A stretch of 64,000 bases of DNA from Distichodus sexfasciatus (GCA_032718565.1 JAVGVS010000017.1:4445866-4509865), one strand, 5' to 3'. Shown: positions 1-13,700, counted from the first letter of the stretch. Translations and numbers: made by a program. Notes: generated by a model from the sequence alone, not told the origin.

Positions 1-299
1 AAAACTAGGCTTAAGTCTGCTTAGCTATGCAGTAGCTCAACTTTAGAGACACACTTGTTATATTTTTAAGTCTGGTTTCTCAGTGTGTCCTTATTTTTTA
101 TCTGCATCTGTTTGGAATTCGTTGTTATAAACACAGTGTATGTTGTGTCTCCTCATGCAAGGTGTGATATTTACCGAATACTTCCAGTTCGCCCTTTATG
201 TGTTAAAGTGTACACTGTGAAATTCAATTTCCAAACCAAGATCTGAGACTCTAATGTTCGTACCACAGTGTTTCAGTCTGGTTTTGAAACCTTAGATAT

Positions 300-1135
300 T
301 ATGTTGGAATGCTGATAATGTCGGAATCATATCGGAATCGGATGATAATTGCTTTTATTAAATTTGCCCAATATTTTCAGCCGATATTTTATGACGCATT
401 TATTGTATGTCGGAAAGTAGCGCTTGTGCCAGCCATGTCCAAAGTCCAAGGTGGGATTTTTTACAGCCCATTTTCTGTCTGAAAATGTATGGCATTATTT
501 TGTGGCAAAATTCTGAGCACAGAGTGCAATCTCGTCTTTTCACGCTCAACTCTGCCAGCACACGTGAAATTTTTTCAACTAAATAAATTGCACGTTTGCC
601 TCATTTAGCGAATGTGAGATCGCACATGGGCTGTGTCCCGAGCCGCGTACTGCTCTTAGTAGTGGTAATGGTAGGTAAGGCGTTCTTATCATATTTTTCT
701 ATGCAGTAGCTTGCATCTCAGGAAATAGCCTGGGTTGTAGCTTAACGGCTCTCTACGGACTAGGTAGTGCATATAGAGTGTCACACGCGCCCTACTAGAC
801 TTGGTACACCTCATAGAGCAGAAAGTGTCTACTTCTTAAAATGTCTGCACTACGTCAGAAGTGCTCTGCCCTTGCTCAACTCTCCTTTCACGCTTGCTTG
901 AGTTGGCACTGTCTTAGAAATCTCAGAGTTATGGCCCTATTTTTTGTGCCACAATTCTGAGCGTGCAGTGGAACTTCGGCGAGCAAAATATCTAGTCTTC
1001 ATGTGCTGAACTCTGCCTCTGCTTGCGCTCTACTCTGACCTCCTCCTTTATCAGCATCTGTATCGGCATAGGCAGATATAAGCATGAAAAACATTGGATA
1101 ACGGCACCGGCCTATAACTTCCTTATTGTGCATGC
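300..1135. mobile_element. degenerate hAT-type non-autonomous element relic(s)
   Basis: Shares internal blocks with the better-preserved element at 14915-15380, for example 'aaaattctgagc', 'gtgcagtggaactt' and 'aagcatgaaaaacattgg'. The 'ttctgagc' block occurs twice (near 510 and 950), so this may be two overlapping copies. No intact ends or duplication were found. Confidence 0.5.
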
Positions 1136-1565
1136 CTAATGTTATTTGTATAACAGAAAGACATACCACTGCTTTAAAAAAGCTAAAAAACATAAAACCC
1201 CCGGCACACTTGTGCCCTCAAGCACCTTCCACTGTCCTCGGCACTAAAGTCCATATTACAGATCGCTCCATCCCTAATCCTGCACATCCTCCTTATGACA
1301 AAAGGCCACATCTTGGCCGCACGTGTGGAGCTCAGTCCGGTAATTCTCTGTTGGTCTGGAAGAACAACCTCTGAGTATTAATGGGACCGCTAATAAAAAG
1401 CAGCCACGTTGATTTGTGTGGTCAGACGGAGATGGAATCCTAAATTGCAGCTGGCCCCAAACCCCACGCTGAGGCAGACGGACGGTCTGGGTTGATGACT
1501 AGACAAGTTTTACACGGGGGTGAGTGTCTTGTCTCGCATTTCTTTTTAACATGCATTACACAAAG

Positions 1566-1790
1566 ACTAGGGCTGAGCAATATGACCTCATAATAATATC
1601 ATGATTAACTGAACATTTAACCTCAATCATGAATAAAGAACGTTTTTGCTGTCATAGTTGAGAATATTATTTCTAATGAAAGGCTGCATAACTTTGTGAT
1701 TTTAAAATAACTGAAGGAAATACACACAGATGTAGTGGTAGACTGGACGGAGTGGAGTCATGTGACTACACACAGGATAATAAGTTCTTA
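1566..1790 (+). mobile_element. 5' part of hAT-type element (GGGCTGAGCAATATGACC family)
   Basis: Begins 'tagggctgagcaatatgacc' and continues with 'gattaactgaacattt', 'ttctaatgaaag' and 'tttgtgattttaaaataa'. The same blocks, in the same order, occur at 18248 and 19511. The 3' end is not intact. Confidence 0.55.
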
Positions 1791-2559
1791 AGTGGATAGT
1801 ACAGGAAAAGTAGAAAAAAATTTAAAAATAATTGTAAAAATAAATAATCGAAAAATACATAATCGAAATAATAATCATGAGGACGCCTATGTGGATTAGA
1901 AATTCGTAATGTCAAATTCTGGAATAATAACTGCCCATCCTTAACGCATACACACTCAAACACTTGAGCTTGTATGCACAACTCAAAGATTACACAGGCC
2001 GGCAAGCCTCTTGTTCATGCATGAACCCAACAAAACACTCAGCACACCAAAATGAGCAAGAAATTGGGACAATGTGGGCACAATGTGCATGCAACCAAAC
2101 CGCAGCACACTAAAAGTATATTCTCACATAAACCACACGGGAACCACATGAAACAGTTAGAAAGGGGGGGAAGAGGAGAGACAGAGAGGGGAGGAAGAGG
2201 CTTGAGAATGCTCGGAATGTCCATTGTTTTGGCAGGAGCCGGACCGCTTTTGTTTTAGCTGTCCCTTGGCACGGTGGGAGGGGGTACTGCCAACCCCTCA
2301 GAGTGCTTTTCTGGAAACGTCCTGATGCTGGTCACCCTGAACTTGTCTCGTCTCTTCCCGCAGCGCCTCCCCCTCTCCCTTCTGCCGCCTTTTTCTCTCA
2401 GATCTGAGGAAAGCGACACATCCCTCGTGGCTCATAAACTCTTCAAGGGGGCATGCAATTGAGTCTTCACCAGGCAACCTCCAAATGGTGCTGCACTCTG
2501 TGCCCCTGCTGAGAGAACTAGCCCCCCTCTAAAGTGCCGCTTTGAGGCTGACCATTTGG

Positions 2560-3200
2560 CCATTTGGAGTGTTGGGCAATGACTTTTACAGGTAGTTTTT
2601 GAAGCTATTTAGCCAAGCTGCTGTTTTAATTTAGTAGTTAGATACATTACAAGCTACAGAGAAAAAGTAGCTAACTATATTCAAGCTACTTTGTCCACTA
2701 ATATGTAATATTTATGCTGTGGGATACTCTTAAAGCAAATTAAATTTAAAAATGTGAAACATGAAAATCTATTTTTACAATGTAATGTCAAATCACACTA
2801 AGGTTTCAATGACGTTTGGATGTAGACCGTGTTTTGATTTTTGGCTTGCATAAGTTACACTCAAATGTGTAAGTTCTGTCCATTTCACCTTTCAGAGTCA
2901 TACATTTTGATAAATATGGCCACAGATTCTTGCTTCTATCGGTGCCAAAGTGAGCTCCATCCTCCGACGGCTGTATATCAGATGTCCCTTCGGCCAATTC
3001 GAAACCAATCAGAAACACCTGGTAGTTGAAAACACTAATCTTTCTAAAGGAAGTAAAATAACAGCATGTTTTTGTAACACTGGAGCACTGTCACTTTAGA
3101 TTGCAATTTGTAAATGAAAAAATAGCAACTGGAAAAGTTACAGCATTTTAAAAGTAGCTTTCTGGCTGATGAACCGAAAAAAGTAAAAAGTAACTGATTA
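2560..3200. repeat. dispersed repeat (AAGTAGCTAACTATATTCAAGCTAC family)
   Basis: Shares 'ctaactatattcaagcta' and 'caatcagaaacacct' style blocks with 13035-13400, in the same order and orientation. Short related scraps lie at 47640-47800. It resembles decayed hAT-type non-autonomous DNA; no termini were established. Confidence 0.5.
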
Positions 3201-3340
3201 TTTGTCATTGTGAACACACCACAGGGCAGCACAGTGCACCACAACGAAATCAACGAAATGTCACTTCTGCAATTGACCCATCCATGAAGGAGCAGTGGGC
3301 AGCTAACAAGAGCAGTGCTCGGGGTCCATGACATGTAATT
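3198..3340 (-). mobile_element. tRNA-derived SINE fragment (GTCATTGTGAACACAGCAC family)
   Basis: Contains the family blocks 'gtcattgtgaacacacc', 'caacgaaat' and 'gagcagtgggcagct' in order. Copies of the family are at 4842, 12215, 17229, 27440 and 59086. Read on the opposite strand the full family starts with a tRNA-like head; this copy lacks it. Confidence 0.6.
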
Positions 3341-3618
3341 CAGTTTCACTACTGAAATCACTTTAAAAAAATTATTCCAGATGATTTCGGCATCTTTATA
3401 AAAAAATGATTTAATAAAAATATCTAAAAAGTAATATCAAAAAGTGGTAGTCCCTAGGACAGAAGCAGCTGAAAACCCCTGAATTATATCATTACATTGC
3501 TTGGTGGTTTTATGGCCACGGCATAAAAATTCTAGTTAAAAAAAAGAACATCCCGGTAGTAACTATGGCTGCCCAATCTGTGTGCAATGTGAAGTAATTT
3601 AGAAAAGATTGATGGGCT

Positions 3619-3968
3619 ACAGGGCGGCACATTGGCGCACGTTGGATAGCACTCCCGCCTCACAGCGAAAAGGTCCTGGGTTTGAACTCCGGGGACGGCC
3701 GTAGGGTCTTTCTGTGTGGAGTCTGCATGCTCTCCCCGTGTTCGCGTGGGTTTTCTCCGGGTGCTCCGGTTTCCTCCCACAGTCCAAAGGCATGTAATGT
3801 AGGTTGATTGGTGACTCTGAATTGGCCCTGTAGTGTGTGAATGTGAGTGTGACTGTGTGAGTGTGTGTGACCTGCGGTGTGTTGGTCCCCGCCTTGTGCC
3901 CGTACGTTCCCGGGATAGACTCTGGTCCCCCTCGCGACCCCAGCGGTTCAGAAAATGAATGAATGAAT
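3619..3968 (+). mobile_element. full-length tRNA-derived fish SINE with 8-bp target-site duplication
   Basis: The 5' head carries a polymerase III A-box-like TGGCGCACGTTGG and a B-box-like GGTTTGAACTCC. The body has the fish SINE core phrases 'ccccgtgttcgcgtggg' and 'ggtttcctcccacagtcc'. The 3' end is a (GAAT)n tail. It is flanked by GATGGGCT at 3611-3618 and 3969-3976, a perfect 8-bp duplication, so both ends are intact. Confidence 0.85.
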
Positions 3969-4841
3969 GATGGGCTGCATTGTGATGCATCAAGATCTAA
4001 TCGAATCATTGACCTAATAATCGTAATCGAATCGAATCATAAGACCAGTTAAGGTTCACACCTCTAGTACACACGTACAGAAGATTCGCCTGAAATGAAC
4101 AGCTTTTTATCAGAGGTGTCATAGTAAAGACATTGTGTCTTCTTCATATAAGGAAGCGGTCACTGATAATAACGGATGCTATTCCCGATCCAGTCGGTGA
4201 TTGCAGTGCATGTGAGCAAGTCTTAGAGAATCGTTTTTCCTTGCAAGCGGTGACTAACACTGCATCAACCTTTCCCACATAACGGCAGAAAAACATGCCA
4301 GTCTTTTCGCCGTCACGTGGATTTCCTGTAGCGTCCAGCCCTTCCTACCAGACTGTTTCAATGCAGTTTGTCTCAGTTTCAGTATCACTCCTGTAGACAT
4401 CTCAATCAATAGAAATGACCTTTCTGCTGGGTTCATCCTGGCCAGGCATTAAGGGTTAATGGGCTCGCTGTTAATCACCACCAGCAGTACGCAAACGTTT
4501 TATCCTCCACTGCTCCACTACACTATTCCCAAAGTGCTGCTAAGGTCGGTGACTGGAACGGGAAGCAAGAGGGGGGAAACATTATAGGGCGGACCAGGAA
4601 GTCCGAAGCCAGGGCTAGGAATTTCCCAATGAGTGAGCAGAATGGGGAGACCGAGCACCGCCGCACCCTTTTGGGCATATTAAGCTGTGATGACGATGAT
4701 GTTCCTTTGGTTTATAGCCTAGATCGCCAACAGGCGAGCTGCGGTCCTGATCCGGACCCAGACCCCGTTCTTTATGGACCTAGATTTCCCCAGCATTCAC
4801 ATGCAATCTAACTGTATTTTTTATTTTAAATGAGTGAGTGA

Positions 4842-5045
4842 TTGTCATTGTGAACACAGCACAGCACACAGTGGAAACAACAAAATGATCTCTGTATTTG
4901 ATCCATCCGTGAATTAGCAGCGGGCAGCTGACATGCGTAGCCCCCAGGGAGCAGTGCTTGGGGACGACACCTTGCTCATGAGTACCTCAGTGGTACCTTT
5001 ACTGGTCCGGGACTCCCTTACTGTTACGCTACCAACTGTCCCAAG
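4842..5045 (-). mobile_element. tRNA-derived SINE copy
   Basis: Reads 'gtcattgtgaacacagcac', 'gcagcgggcagctgacatg', 'cttgctcatgagtacctc', then 'ctgttacgctaccaactgt', whose reverse complement is a tRNA-like 5' head. The B-box part is deleted. Confidence 0.65.
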
Positions 5046-6674
5046 ATGCCTTTCGGAAAAGCTCATGATTTAATTTTCAAATGCTTATTTTATTTGAAAT
5101 GAGAAAAGATCATTATTACAATTTTATTACTATATTTAATATTTATTCAGCTGCATGAGAAAATTAACAATAAACATTGCTGGAACAGAACGGAGAAGTT
5201 CTTTTTTTGACCGTCAGTTGTTGATCCAGGTTGTTCCAGCTTCTAGGCTACTTCAGTATACACGGTACTGAATCAGAATGTGTTACGATACATTACAATG
5301 TTCTGGACTTTTGCTTGAGGAAATTTTCTCTAGCTGGACCTTTGTAAATTTTTACTGAATACTCCTGGTTTATAGATTTTGAGCTGAAAGGGAAAGGTCA
5401 CAAGCTTGATTTGGCAAATATACAAATGCATTAACCAGACACTTCGGGAATTTGCGATGTTGCAATCGCAACTATTAACACAAATTCACCCAATCCCCGC
5501 CAAGTCATCTCGATCTTGCAATTTTGACCAATCACCGCAACTTTTCTGCAATTTTTGACAAATCATTGTCATTTCCTACAAAACGTTGAGCCCTGCGTCA
5601 GCGAACTCACTTCCTTATTACGTTAGGAAGACGCAGGAAACCAAATGAAAATGCCTCACCTTTACTTAAATTACTAAATGGTTAATGGTTAGCAAAAATA
5701 ATAGTGGTTTCGTTTCTTTCATTTTAATTAATTGTTAAAGAATAATAAAGGGAAAAATCACAACTTTATTGCAACAAAACAAAACACCACAACTTTTATC
5801 ACATTTTGTTTAGAAAAGCTGCCACAAAAATCTGGCCTTTTAGACTGCAACAATCTCAAAAAAGGCCTGCGAAATCCTGGAGGGACTGATTAACACACTA
5901 ACACACAGCTGGAAGTGACATCGTTCGTCTGGGAGAGTTGGGCAAAAGTTTTTTTTTTAAATCTGCATTCCAGACTGTTGCTGGGAAACAATAGCACATA
6001 AGCAGGCAGGAAGGAGATGCACACAGTCTCCGACCAAAACATCCTATTTACTGCACGCGTCACCTTCCTATTCCCACTAACACTGTCCTCACTACAGCAG
6101 ACCGGCCTGTTCAAACAGAAGACAATACAGTGGTAGCTGATCACACGCTACTGTTAGCTCATACACATACATATACACAGGGCTGGCTTTTCCACAGGTA
6201 AACAGGAACCATGGCGTACCTAAATTGCACTGCGACGGCACGGAAGTTGTAGCATGCTTTGATTTTCCAGCAAGAAGCGTTTGCAGACACGTCCTGCTCA
6301 ATATAAAGGGATGTTACAGTGAGATGAATTCATTTTGGATCAATGCTATGGGCTTATTGATCGCTGAACCAATGTATCGATGTAGACCAATCAAAAAGCA
6401 GTGACAGTCTGAATAGCCTTTGAGCAGGGACTGACAGCGCAGGTACAAGTTGGGATTGTGTAGTTTTATTCATACTTGAACATTTTAATTTGCAGTTCCA
6501 ACATGGTTCCTGGTACCAGTGGGAAAAGTGCCATTAGAGTTCCTCTTCAACCGTGTTCATGTTTTCTGCCATGCTGTGTGGGAGGCTGAGAGTAAAAGCG
6601 TTCGAGTGGCACTGACAAAGCACATTTTTAAGCTTTCACACAGAAAGTGAAAGAGACAGAACGAGCAAAAGGGA

Positions 6675-6679
<5 letters not shown>

Positions 6680-6716
<37 letters not shown>

Positions 6717-6723
6717 AAGAAAG
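6680..6723. repeat. (GA)n microsatellite
   Basis: About 14 uninterrupted GA units, then impure gggaga and gaaa units. Confidence 0.9.
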
Positions 6724-7920
6724 AAAAATGAAACTTGGGTGAGTTTAGAATTTTGGCACAAATGCACAAGCCCAGCAAACTCATAAAAGACACATTCACC
6801 CAAGAGAACGTACAGTGATAATCTGACCATACAATGACCATAAGTCAAATACTCTATGCCCCCTTAGGAGCCTCAAGCAAAGCCCTGTGGTGTGACATGG
6901 GTTCACACACAAATGCAAGCATACACACACACACACTCACACACACAAAAAGGCCCGGGATGGCTCGAAAACCACAGAGAGAACCACAGGAAGCCTAATA
7001 ACCCAGAGACTCAGTGGTGCATTTTTGAACAGCTGCCAAATAAACGGATGTAGAAAAAGAGAGGAATTTTTCCATTTCTGCCCTCCGGACCTCTCCTCAC
7101 CCCCATATGCCCCTCAACACTCTGCCGTCTTTTGCAGGGCGAGCGCTGGCAATGTAAGGGCTGTTTGAACACACTGGCCTGCTACATTTCAACCCACACA
7201 CAATCAAATGTGAGAAAAATGGCAGGAAATGTACAAACGGGTCACCGATACTGATTAATGGCACCAAAATTCAAACGAATTGTGGGAGAGCTTCCTCAGA
7301 AAGCAGAGTTTAATACATATACAGACGGTCTACATCTTACAGTCTAGTCAATGGATGGCATTCATGCCCATCTCCACTAATTCTCTCACTGGCCACTATG
7401 AGGCAGTACACAACTGGAAAATTATGAATAAATTTGCAGCATCTGTACATGAAATAAATCTCCTGCTATCTAGCAAATTTACAAACGAAACAAACAATTC
7501 AATTTTACTATTGCACATCCCAGTGCTCAGTGTAAAGTTGGTTATTTAGTTTACGTATCTTATACTTCAGGTACATTCTTTCTCATTCTGCAACCTATTC
7601 AGGTAAATACTGTGACTTAGCATATGGCTCTCTAAATATCTCCATTTTTAAACTTGTACATTGTTAGATGCATATTTCTCTATCCTATTTATTTACATTA
7701 CTACCTTGTATATTTTAAAAATCATTTCTACCTGGAGACACACATTTGAGTACAGACAGATTTCAGGTCCAAGAGCAGAAAGATTCTCACTATAAGGGGA
7801 CTGCATGTCCATTGTACTTGTAATATTCGTAGGAGTCAGGTCACAAATAAAAGAATACCCTGATGCCAATTTGGGGTGAAGGGCTTTGCTCAATGCTGAT
7901 CATTCTTGCAGAAGAAAAGA

Positions 7921-7990
7921 GCTGGATTTTAAACTGACAATGTTTGCTCCATAGGCAAGTATCCTACCACTAAACCACCACCAACATCCG
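7921..7990 (-). other. degenerate tRNA-Gly-like sequence (tRNA relic or SINE head)
   Basis: On the minus strand this reads TGGTGGTTTAGTGGTAGGAT, then ACTTGCCT, an anticodon-arm-sized segment and GTTTAAAATCC. It resembles the D-arm (A box) and T-arm (B box GGTTCGANTCC) of a glycine tRNA. The B box has lost its CG and the acceptor arms do not pair well, so a functional tRNA is unlikely. Confidence 0.5.
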
Positions 7991-8265
7991 CCAAAGTTGT
8001 CAAACCAAAACTGTCCAGAACCTTTTATTTTGAGGAAGTCACCTTTTGAAATTACAAGGAACAATCTCCCTGGAGCAACTTGAAGTTCAGTGGGTCAATG
8101 GTGGGTTTTAGGCTCTCCTGGGATTTGAACACCTTAAACTTTTGGTCAGCGGCCTCGATTCCAAAGTCTGTTGCGGCACTAGGCCAAAATCCACAACAAT
8201 CAATATGAGGCAATCCCAAAAATCAATGTAAAGATCATATAGATATTTTTAATTTAGATTACAGT

Positions 8266-8835
8266 TAGAGATGCACCGATCCGTTACGTGGATTGATTAT
8301 CGGTCCGATAAAGACTCAAATAGCTGGATCGGGTATCGGTGGCATAGGGTCGATCTATGGAGGCGACCTGTTCGAATGAATAGTAGGGTTTTCTATGTTT
8401 GCGTATGCGCACACGCACAATTTGTTGATATGAAAATGAGCAGACCAAGCAACGCAACACACTACAACCCCAAAAGCAAATCATGCGATTATACTATTTA
8501 TTTTCCTTAACACCACCAGCTCTCGCTCAAAATCTCTATGTTCCTGATCATTTTAGCACTGCAGGTTTAGGGATCATCACAAAATTACAGCACTGTGTTC
8601 GAAAAAATTTTGAGATGTAGTTTTAGTAAAAATTTATTTTGTATATACATATTGGTGTGTAATTATTATATCGTTTTTGGAAAACAATTTTAAAGTAAAG
8701 TATTTCGTTAAGCATTATAGAATAATCTAAGTCTTCTCCTCACAGAGAAATACATAATTTATTAATCAAAAACTGGTATCGATTTCGCCCAAGTATCTGC
8801 ATCGGTATCAGAACTGAAAAAGTTGGATCGGTGCA
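8266..8835. mobile_element. hAT-type relic, ATGCACCGATC ends
   Basis: Starts TAGAGATGCACCGATCCG and ends with the near reverse complement GGATCGGTGCA. It is the same terminal type as the young element at 60503-61591. No duplication was seen. Confidence 0.6.
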
Positions 8836-9047
8836 GTATGTACAATGTCTGATCAGTGATGTCAATTTGGATTGATACTATGGGCTTGTTGATCAATGAA
8901 CTGATGTATTGATGTTTGTTGCAACCCTCATATCTTCTAAACAAAACTTTCAGCCTTACTAGTAATCATTCTATTTTCATATAGACCTAAACTATAGCAT
9001 CACAAAGATGGTATCAGAATTAAAAAATCATTAATATTCTCTGTAGC

Positions 9048-9210
9048 CAGTGTTGTGCAAGTTACCTGCAAAGTGTAATACACTATACATTACTTGTTAC
9101 TGGTATTCAAATGTAATCCGCTACCTTACAATATTACCGTCTCAGAATTGTAATCGTTACATGACTTCTGTAACTTTTCAGTTACTTTTACCAAAATAAC
9201 TGTGAAGATA
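9048..9210 (+). mobile_element. 5' fragment of hAT-type element (CAGTGTTG ends)
   Basis: Starts CAGTGTTGTGCAAGTTACC and is followed by 'aatgtaat..ttac' rich sequence like that of the element at 19719-20546. Confidence 0.5.
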
Positions 9211-9719
9211 CTTGACTTTCTAATATGAGAAAAAATATTGCAGATCATTACATGCCCAGAAGAAGGTGATGTTTGTAGCATAAAGATTATGTGCTAACCA
9301 GACTACAAACAAAAATATAACTGGCAAAGTAAGAAACATTAACAGCCAAAATGAAAAATGACCAGAATTTAAATAACATCAGAATGGAGGTGGAATAAAT
9401 ATTAAGTCTAGGCTTGTTCATCATTAAACAAAACAAAATTATATCCCACACTAATGCTCACTATAATGAGAAGAAAAGATGCATTTTTTCTTATGATTGT
9501 CATTTCTTTATTCTCTTTGAATTCAGGAGATTCACAACGTAAGTCATGCATAATGCACAATGGGTGTAGCTTATGATTTCTCATTGTACAGTACAATACA
9601 ATACGGACGACTATTCCTCAGCCTCAGTGATTTCAGTTTGAAAAAAAAGAACATAGGCTGAACATAGCCTGTAACAGCTAAGACAAGACAGGCCAAATAA
9701 AGACCCGTAGCAAAAGTAC

Positions 9720-10230
9720 TGTCTTCTGCCATCTCACCGGAGAAGCAAGTATGGAGTCAATTCAATGCCAAAACTAGAGCGAGCAAAATGGCGTGCCGCC
9801 AAAATTTCGCAGGCGTAAATTTGAAACTGAAGAGCACAAAATTAAGAACCGAGTGCGCGGTTGTGTGCGCACACTGTATTTTTCCTCTCTTGAATGTCTT
9901 TTTTCCTCTCGATGTGTTAAATGTCCTCACGCGCAAAGTAGATTACCAACGAGCGGCTTTTTTGCTCGAGTGAGATTTCTACGTGCGCGGTTTGAAAGTG
10001 GCGGGTTTTGGCAGTTCGGCAGTAAGCCTTATGTGTTGCACTGTGCAAGGGGCTCAACTAACCACGAACAGGACATACAACTCTCGCGCATCACTGCCTG
10101 TAGTCAATTAAATAATCACAACCTTCATTTTCAAGAACACCCTTACTTTCACAACATAATCATACTGGACCCACGAGAACTGAAGTCGGTCTCGTTCTCG
10201 AAGACTGGACATAAAGTGAAACTCGGCCTG
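9720..10230 (+). mobile_element. relic related to the hAT element at 60503-61591
   Basis: Shares 'gagtgcgcggtt', 'ctgtatttttcctctct', 'atgtgttaaatgt' and 'gcgggttttggcag' in the same order. No ends were found. Confidence 0.5.
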
Positions 10231-10580
10231 CTCTAGTCAGAGACAAGAGTGACCTTACGCTCGTCTGCTCAACTTTACTGACGTCAGATTATATCAAAGC
10301 TGCTAAAACAAACACCACATACAGGGAGGCTACTTCCCCATATCTGAAGGTCTGCTCACACACCCTGCCTCACTTGTGCGGACTCAAACACCCAAGTGAG
10401 CACAAACATACACCCCCACACACACCAAAATCCTTGATAGGTCAAAGCAGTGACATCATCTTTATCTTTCCAGCTTTCCCTTCCTTTGCTAACACTCTTC
10501 CAAAGGAACAGAATGTAACCTGGAAATGCTCCCAGTTGTCCAATTGTGTGTGCGCACGCGAGTGTGTGTTAGAAGCGTAC

Positions 10581-10732
10581 CTGCGGACAACGATCTTGAG
10601 GACTCTGTAGGAGCCTTTGATAAGAATAAGAGCTTCTTGGCGGGAGCCGTAGAGCGCAGAGCCGTTGATGTTGACCAGCTCGTCTCCTACACGCAGCTTT
10701 TTACACTGAGCTGCCTTTCCTCCCTCCTCTAT
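10581..10732 (-). CDS. shroom4: shroom4 coding exon 2 (second half of PDZ)
   Basis: The exon is preceded on its strand by a pyrimidine tract and cag, and is followed by gtacgc. It reads IEEGGKAAQCKKLRVGDELV, then NINGSALYGSRQEALILIKG and ends VVR plus 2 nt (phase 2). A (GA)n run directly abuts the 5' side on the plus strand (10736-10768), so the polypyrimidine tract of this acceptor is itself a CT microsatellite. Confidence 0.9.
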
Positions 10733-13700
10733 CTGAAAGAGAGAGAAAAAGAGAGAGAGAGAGGGAGGGCCTAAAGGTTAAATTCTACTCACACATATAC
10801 ACATCATCTCTCAGCACTCTTTGCAAAATGAGGTCAAAAGTTGACAAAAGATCTATCCAATGTTGAACACACAAATGCCAAAGCCATGCTGGGGTTAAAC
10901 TCTCCAATTACAACACAGACAGCGGTACTTCACACAGGCACCACACACACACACACCACACCATAAGGTACCTCGGTACGTACTTCCAGACAACTTCATA
11001 TACACACACGCTGTAAGGCATGTAATTCTGGCTGCACTCCCCTACTTCCTCTATCTGTGAAATGGGATAGAGGGGTTAAAGGTGGAATATACATATCATA
11101 CTGTAAACACACGCTTCTCACACTCCCACACCCATTCCTGAGGCCTTGCCATAACAAGGGCACATAAATCTGGATCGCAAGGCCACATAAATCTGACATA
11201 AATAAGCAAAGGCCCAGTCAAAACACAATCACACACTCAGTCACGCACAATTTGGGTCGCCAGCAGAAAGGAGGTAAACTTGCTGTACCAAAAGACCGTA
11301 AAACATAAGTAGGCGCACATTCTCTAATTTCTTGGTCCTACAGCTGGGTCACTTTTCCATATTACTAAGAACAGAAAAGTGTTGCAGTACTTGAGACCAG
11401 TTTTTAAAAGTCACAGTATTGTCTCGGACTCGGCCCTATTTGTACTCGGTCTTGTTATGGACTCAGATAAAGAGGACTCAGGACTTTAATTCGAGACCAG
11501 CTGAGACCATAACTCTGAAAATATTACTATTGCAACTCTCTGAGACAGATGCAGGCATTTGCGTTGTTTATTAGTGTTAAAATAACTCAGAATCCCTTTA
11601 ACTTACAGAAACCACACATATAACGTCAGAATCACAAGACTTTGAATTTTCCAGGCATTATATTCATTCTTCTGTACGTGAAATTATTTCTGAGTAATTT
11701 TGTGCACAAAATTGATGTTATTGATGTTATTGTAAAAAGGCATTAATTACATTATTTGCGATGTAAACATACGTGTTAGCGCTTGCAACTCTAACATGGA
11801 ACGCCATCATGCGCAAAAATGTAGTTCTCTTCCTGAAATGCCAAAAGTAGTTCATTTTATGGGCCAAAATGACTCCAAATCGGCTCTGCTACGATACAAA
11901 TTCGATTTGATTCCATTTCAATTTGATGATTGATATGAGACAATCACCATACCCATATCAAATAAAAAAGCAACTAAAATACCTGAGTTACAGCCATAAT
12001 AGCCTGTGTTATCACACTTAATAGAAGTTGTGATGAAACCAGCTAACATCTCCGCACTTGCTTTGTTAAAATATGATGTCTTGCTGATCACTGAATTTAT
12101 GTATCAGAGTAGACTGATGTATCGCTACGCCCCGAATACAAAGCATGCAGTGCTACACTATCCTTGAGCACTATCCATTGCGCATTTCGTAACTTTGTAT
12201 ATTCTAGAACCGGTAAAGGTACCACTGAGGTACCGTCCCCACAGATGCGCTCCTCAGGCGCTGCATGTCATCAGTCCACTCCTCATTAACAGGGTCACAT
12301 GCAGAGGTCACATTTCATTGTGGTGCGCTGTGTGCCGTGGTGTGCTGTGTTTACGGTGACAAATAATAACTCAATTACTTAAATAATAAGCCTAGAAAGC
12401 TTGTTGGATTCAACTATTTCACACATTTACACAATAACAAAATTAGGCTTAACAGGCTATCACCTACCTCTTTGCTATTTTTGGCAACTACATCATACAA
12501 GTTCAATCCGTGGTTCAACCATGTCACACCAGCTAAAGCCACACAGTACAAATTTGACTGTTTCAGCTGTATTTATGAATCCGCTGTCAAGTGACATGAG
12601 GTTCAAGCAAAGTGGTCAACATAATGACAACTTCTACTAATTCAATATGTAAAGAGCTTTATATAAAAGGGACTGAGAGCCTTTACCAAGTTACAGCTTA
12701 AATAGAACAGTGAAGTTCGATACACTCTATAATTTAATAATATGATTATAGAGTTAAAGGTTTATAAAGACAATACTGTAGTCAGAAAAGCCCAAATTTC
12801 ATGAATCGTACTCACAAGCCAAAGCAGTACTCACAAGCCAAATTTCCATTACACTCCTCTTTTATTCTTATACAACCACATGTTCCTCTTTCCTATTGGA
12901 TTTTAACCCCAGTCCTCATTCACACAGTGATTACCAGCTATGAGCTCACATGCCACCACACACAAGGTCAGTGGACAGAAAAAGGAAGCATGTCATCCAT
13001 AACTCAGTCTGCACTAGATAAAGCAGACTGATAAGTTTCTAGCTAAAAGCTACTTATGATTAAAAGTAACTAAGCTACAGCCAAGCTACTGTTTCAAATA
13101 TACTATTTAGCTACACTACAACAGATGAAAAAGCGACTAACTATATTCAAGCTATTTCACGGCCACAATTTTTTTGCTACCATTTTGGCCAAGGTGGATT
13201 CCATCTTCGGAATCCATCTTGCAGCTACCAAGAGCAAGCTGTGATGCAATGGGCTTGTGTGGTTGGGGGTGGGCACGTTATCTTAGCTTATGCCACTTCT
13301 GCTAATTCAACACCAATTAGAAACACCTCCTAGCTGAAAACAGCAGTCTTGGTCAAAAATATATTTTTTAACATATATTTTGTAACAATGTAGTGTTTTG
13401 CCATGCAACATTGTTATTTAGAGGTTGACCAATATTGTTTTTTCAGGGCTGATATCGATATAGATTATTGTTAGTCAACCGGGCTGATTAACCAAGACTG
13501 TTGTGGGCTTTACATTAAGTGAAGAAGCAAGTCGAGAGCAAACGGGGGGCACAGAGAGAAGAGATGCCATTGGAGTTAGAGTAGCTGTAAACACTTAATA
13601 TTGGTGATGGTCAAAATTAAACACCAATACTGACAATTGGCAAAATGCCTAATATCGGCCCCCAGTAATCGGCCCGGCCGATAATTGTTCGACCCTTATT

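Larger units (their letters stand above)
1..10580 (-). other. shroom4 intron 2 (partial), repeat-rich
   Basis: No exon was recognised. The stretch holds hAT relics (300-1135, 1566-1790, 8266-8835, 9048-9210, 9720-10230), SINEs (3198-3340, 3619-3968, 4842-5045), a tRNA-Gly-like relic (7921-7990) and simple repeats. I see nothing identifiable in 1-300, 1800-2560, 5050-6670, 6960-7920 and 9210-9720 apart from short shared repeat scraps. Confidence 0.6.

Noticed and set aside
3532..4009. Two overlapping minus-strand frames of 130-153 codons
   Set aside because: They are antisense readings of the SINE at 3619-3968 and carry no conserved protein.
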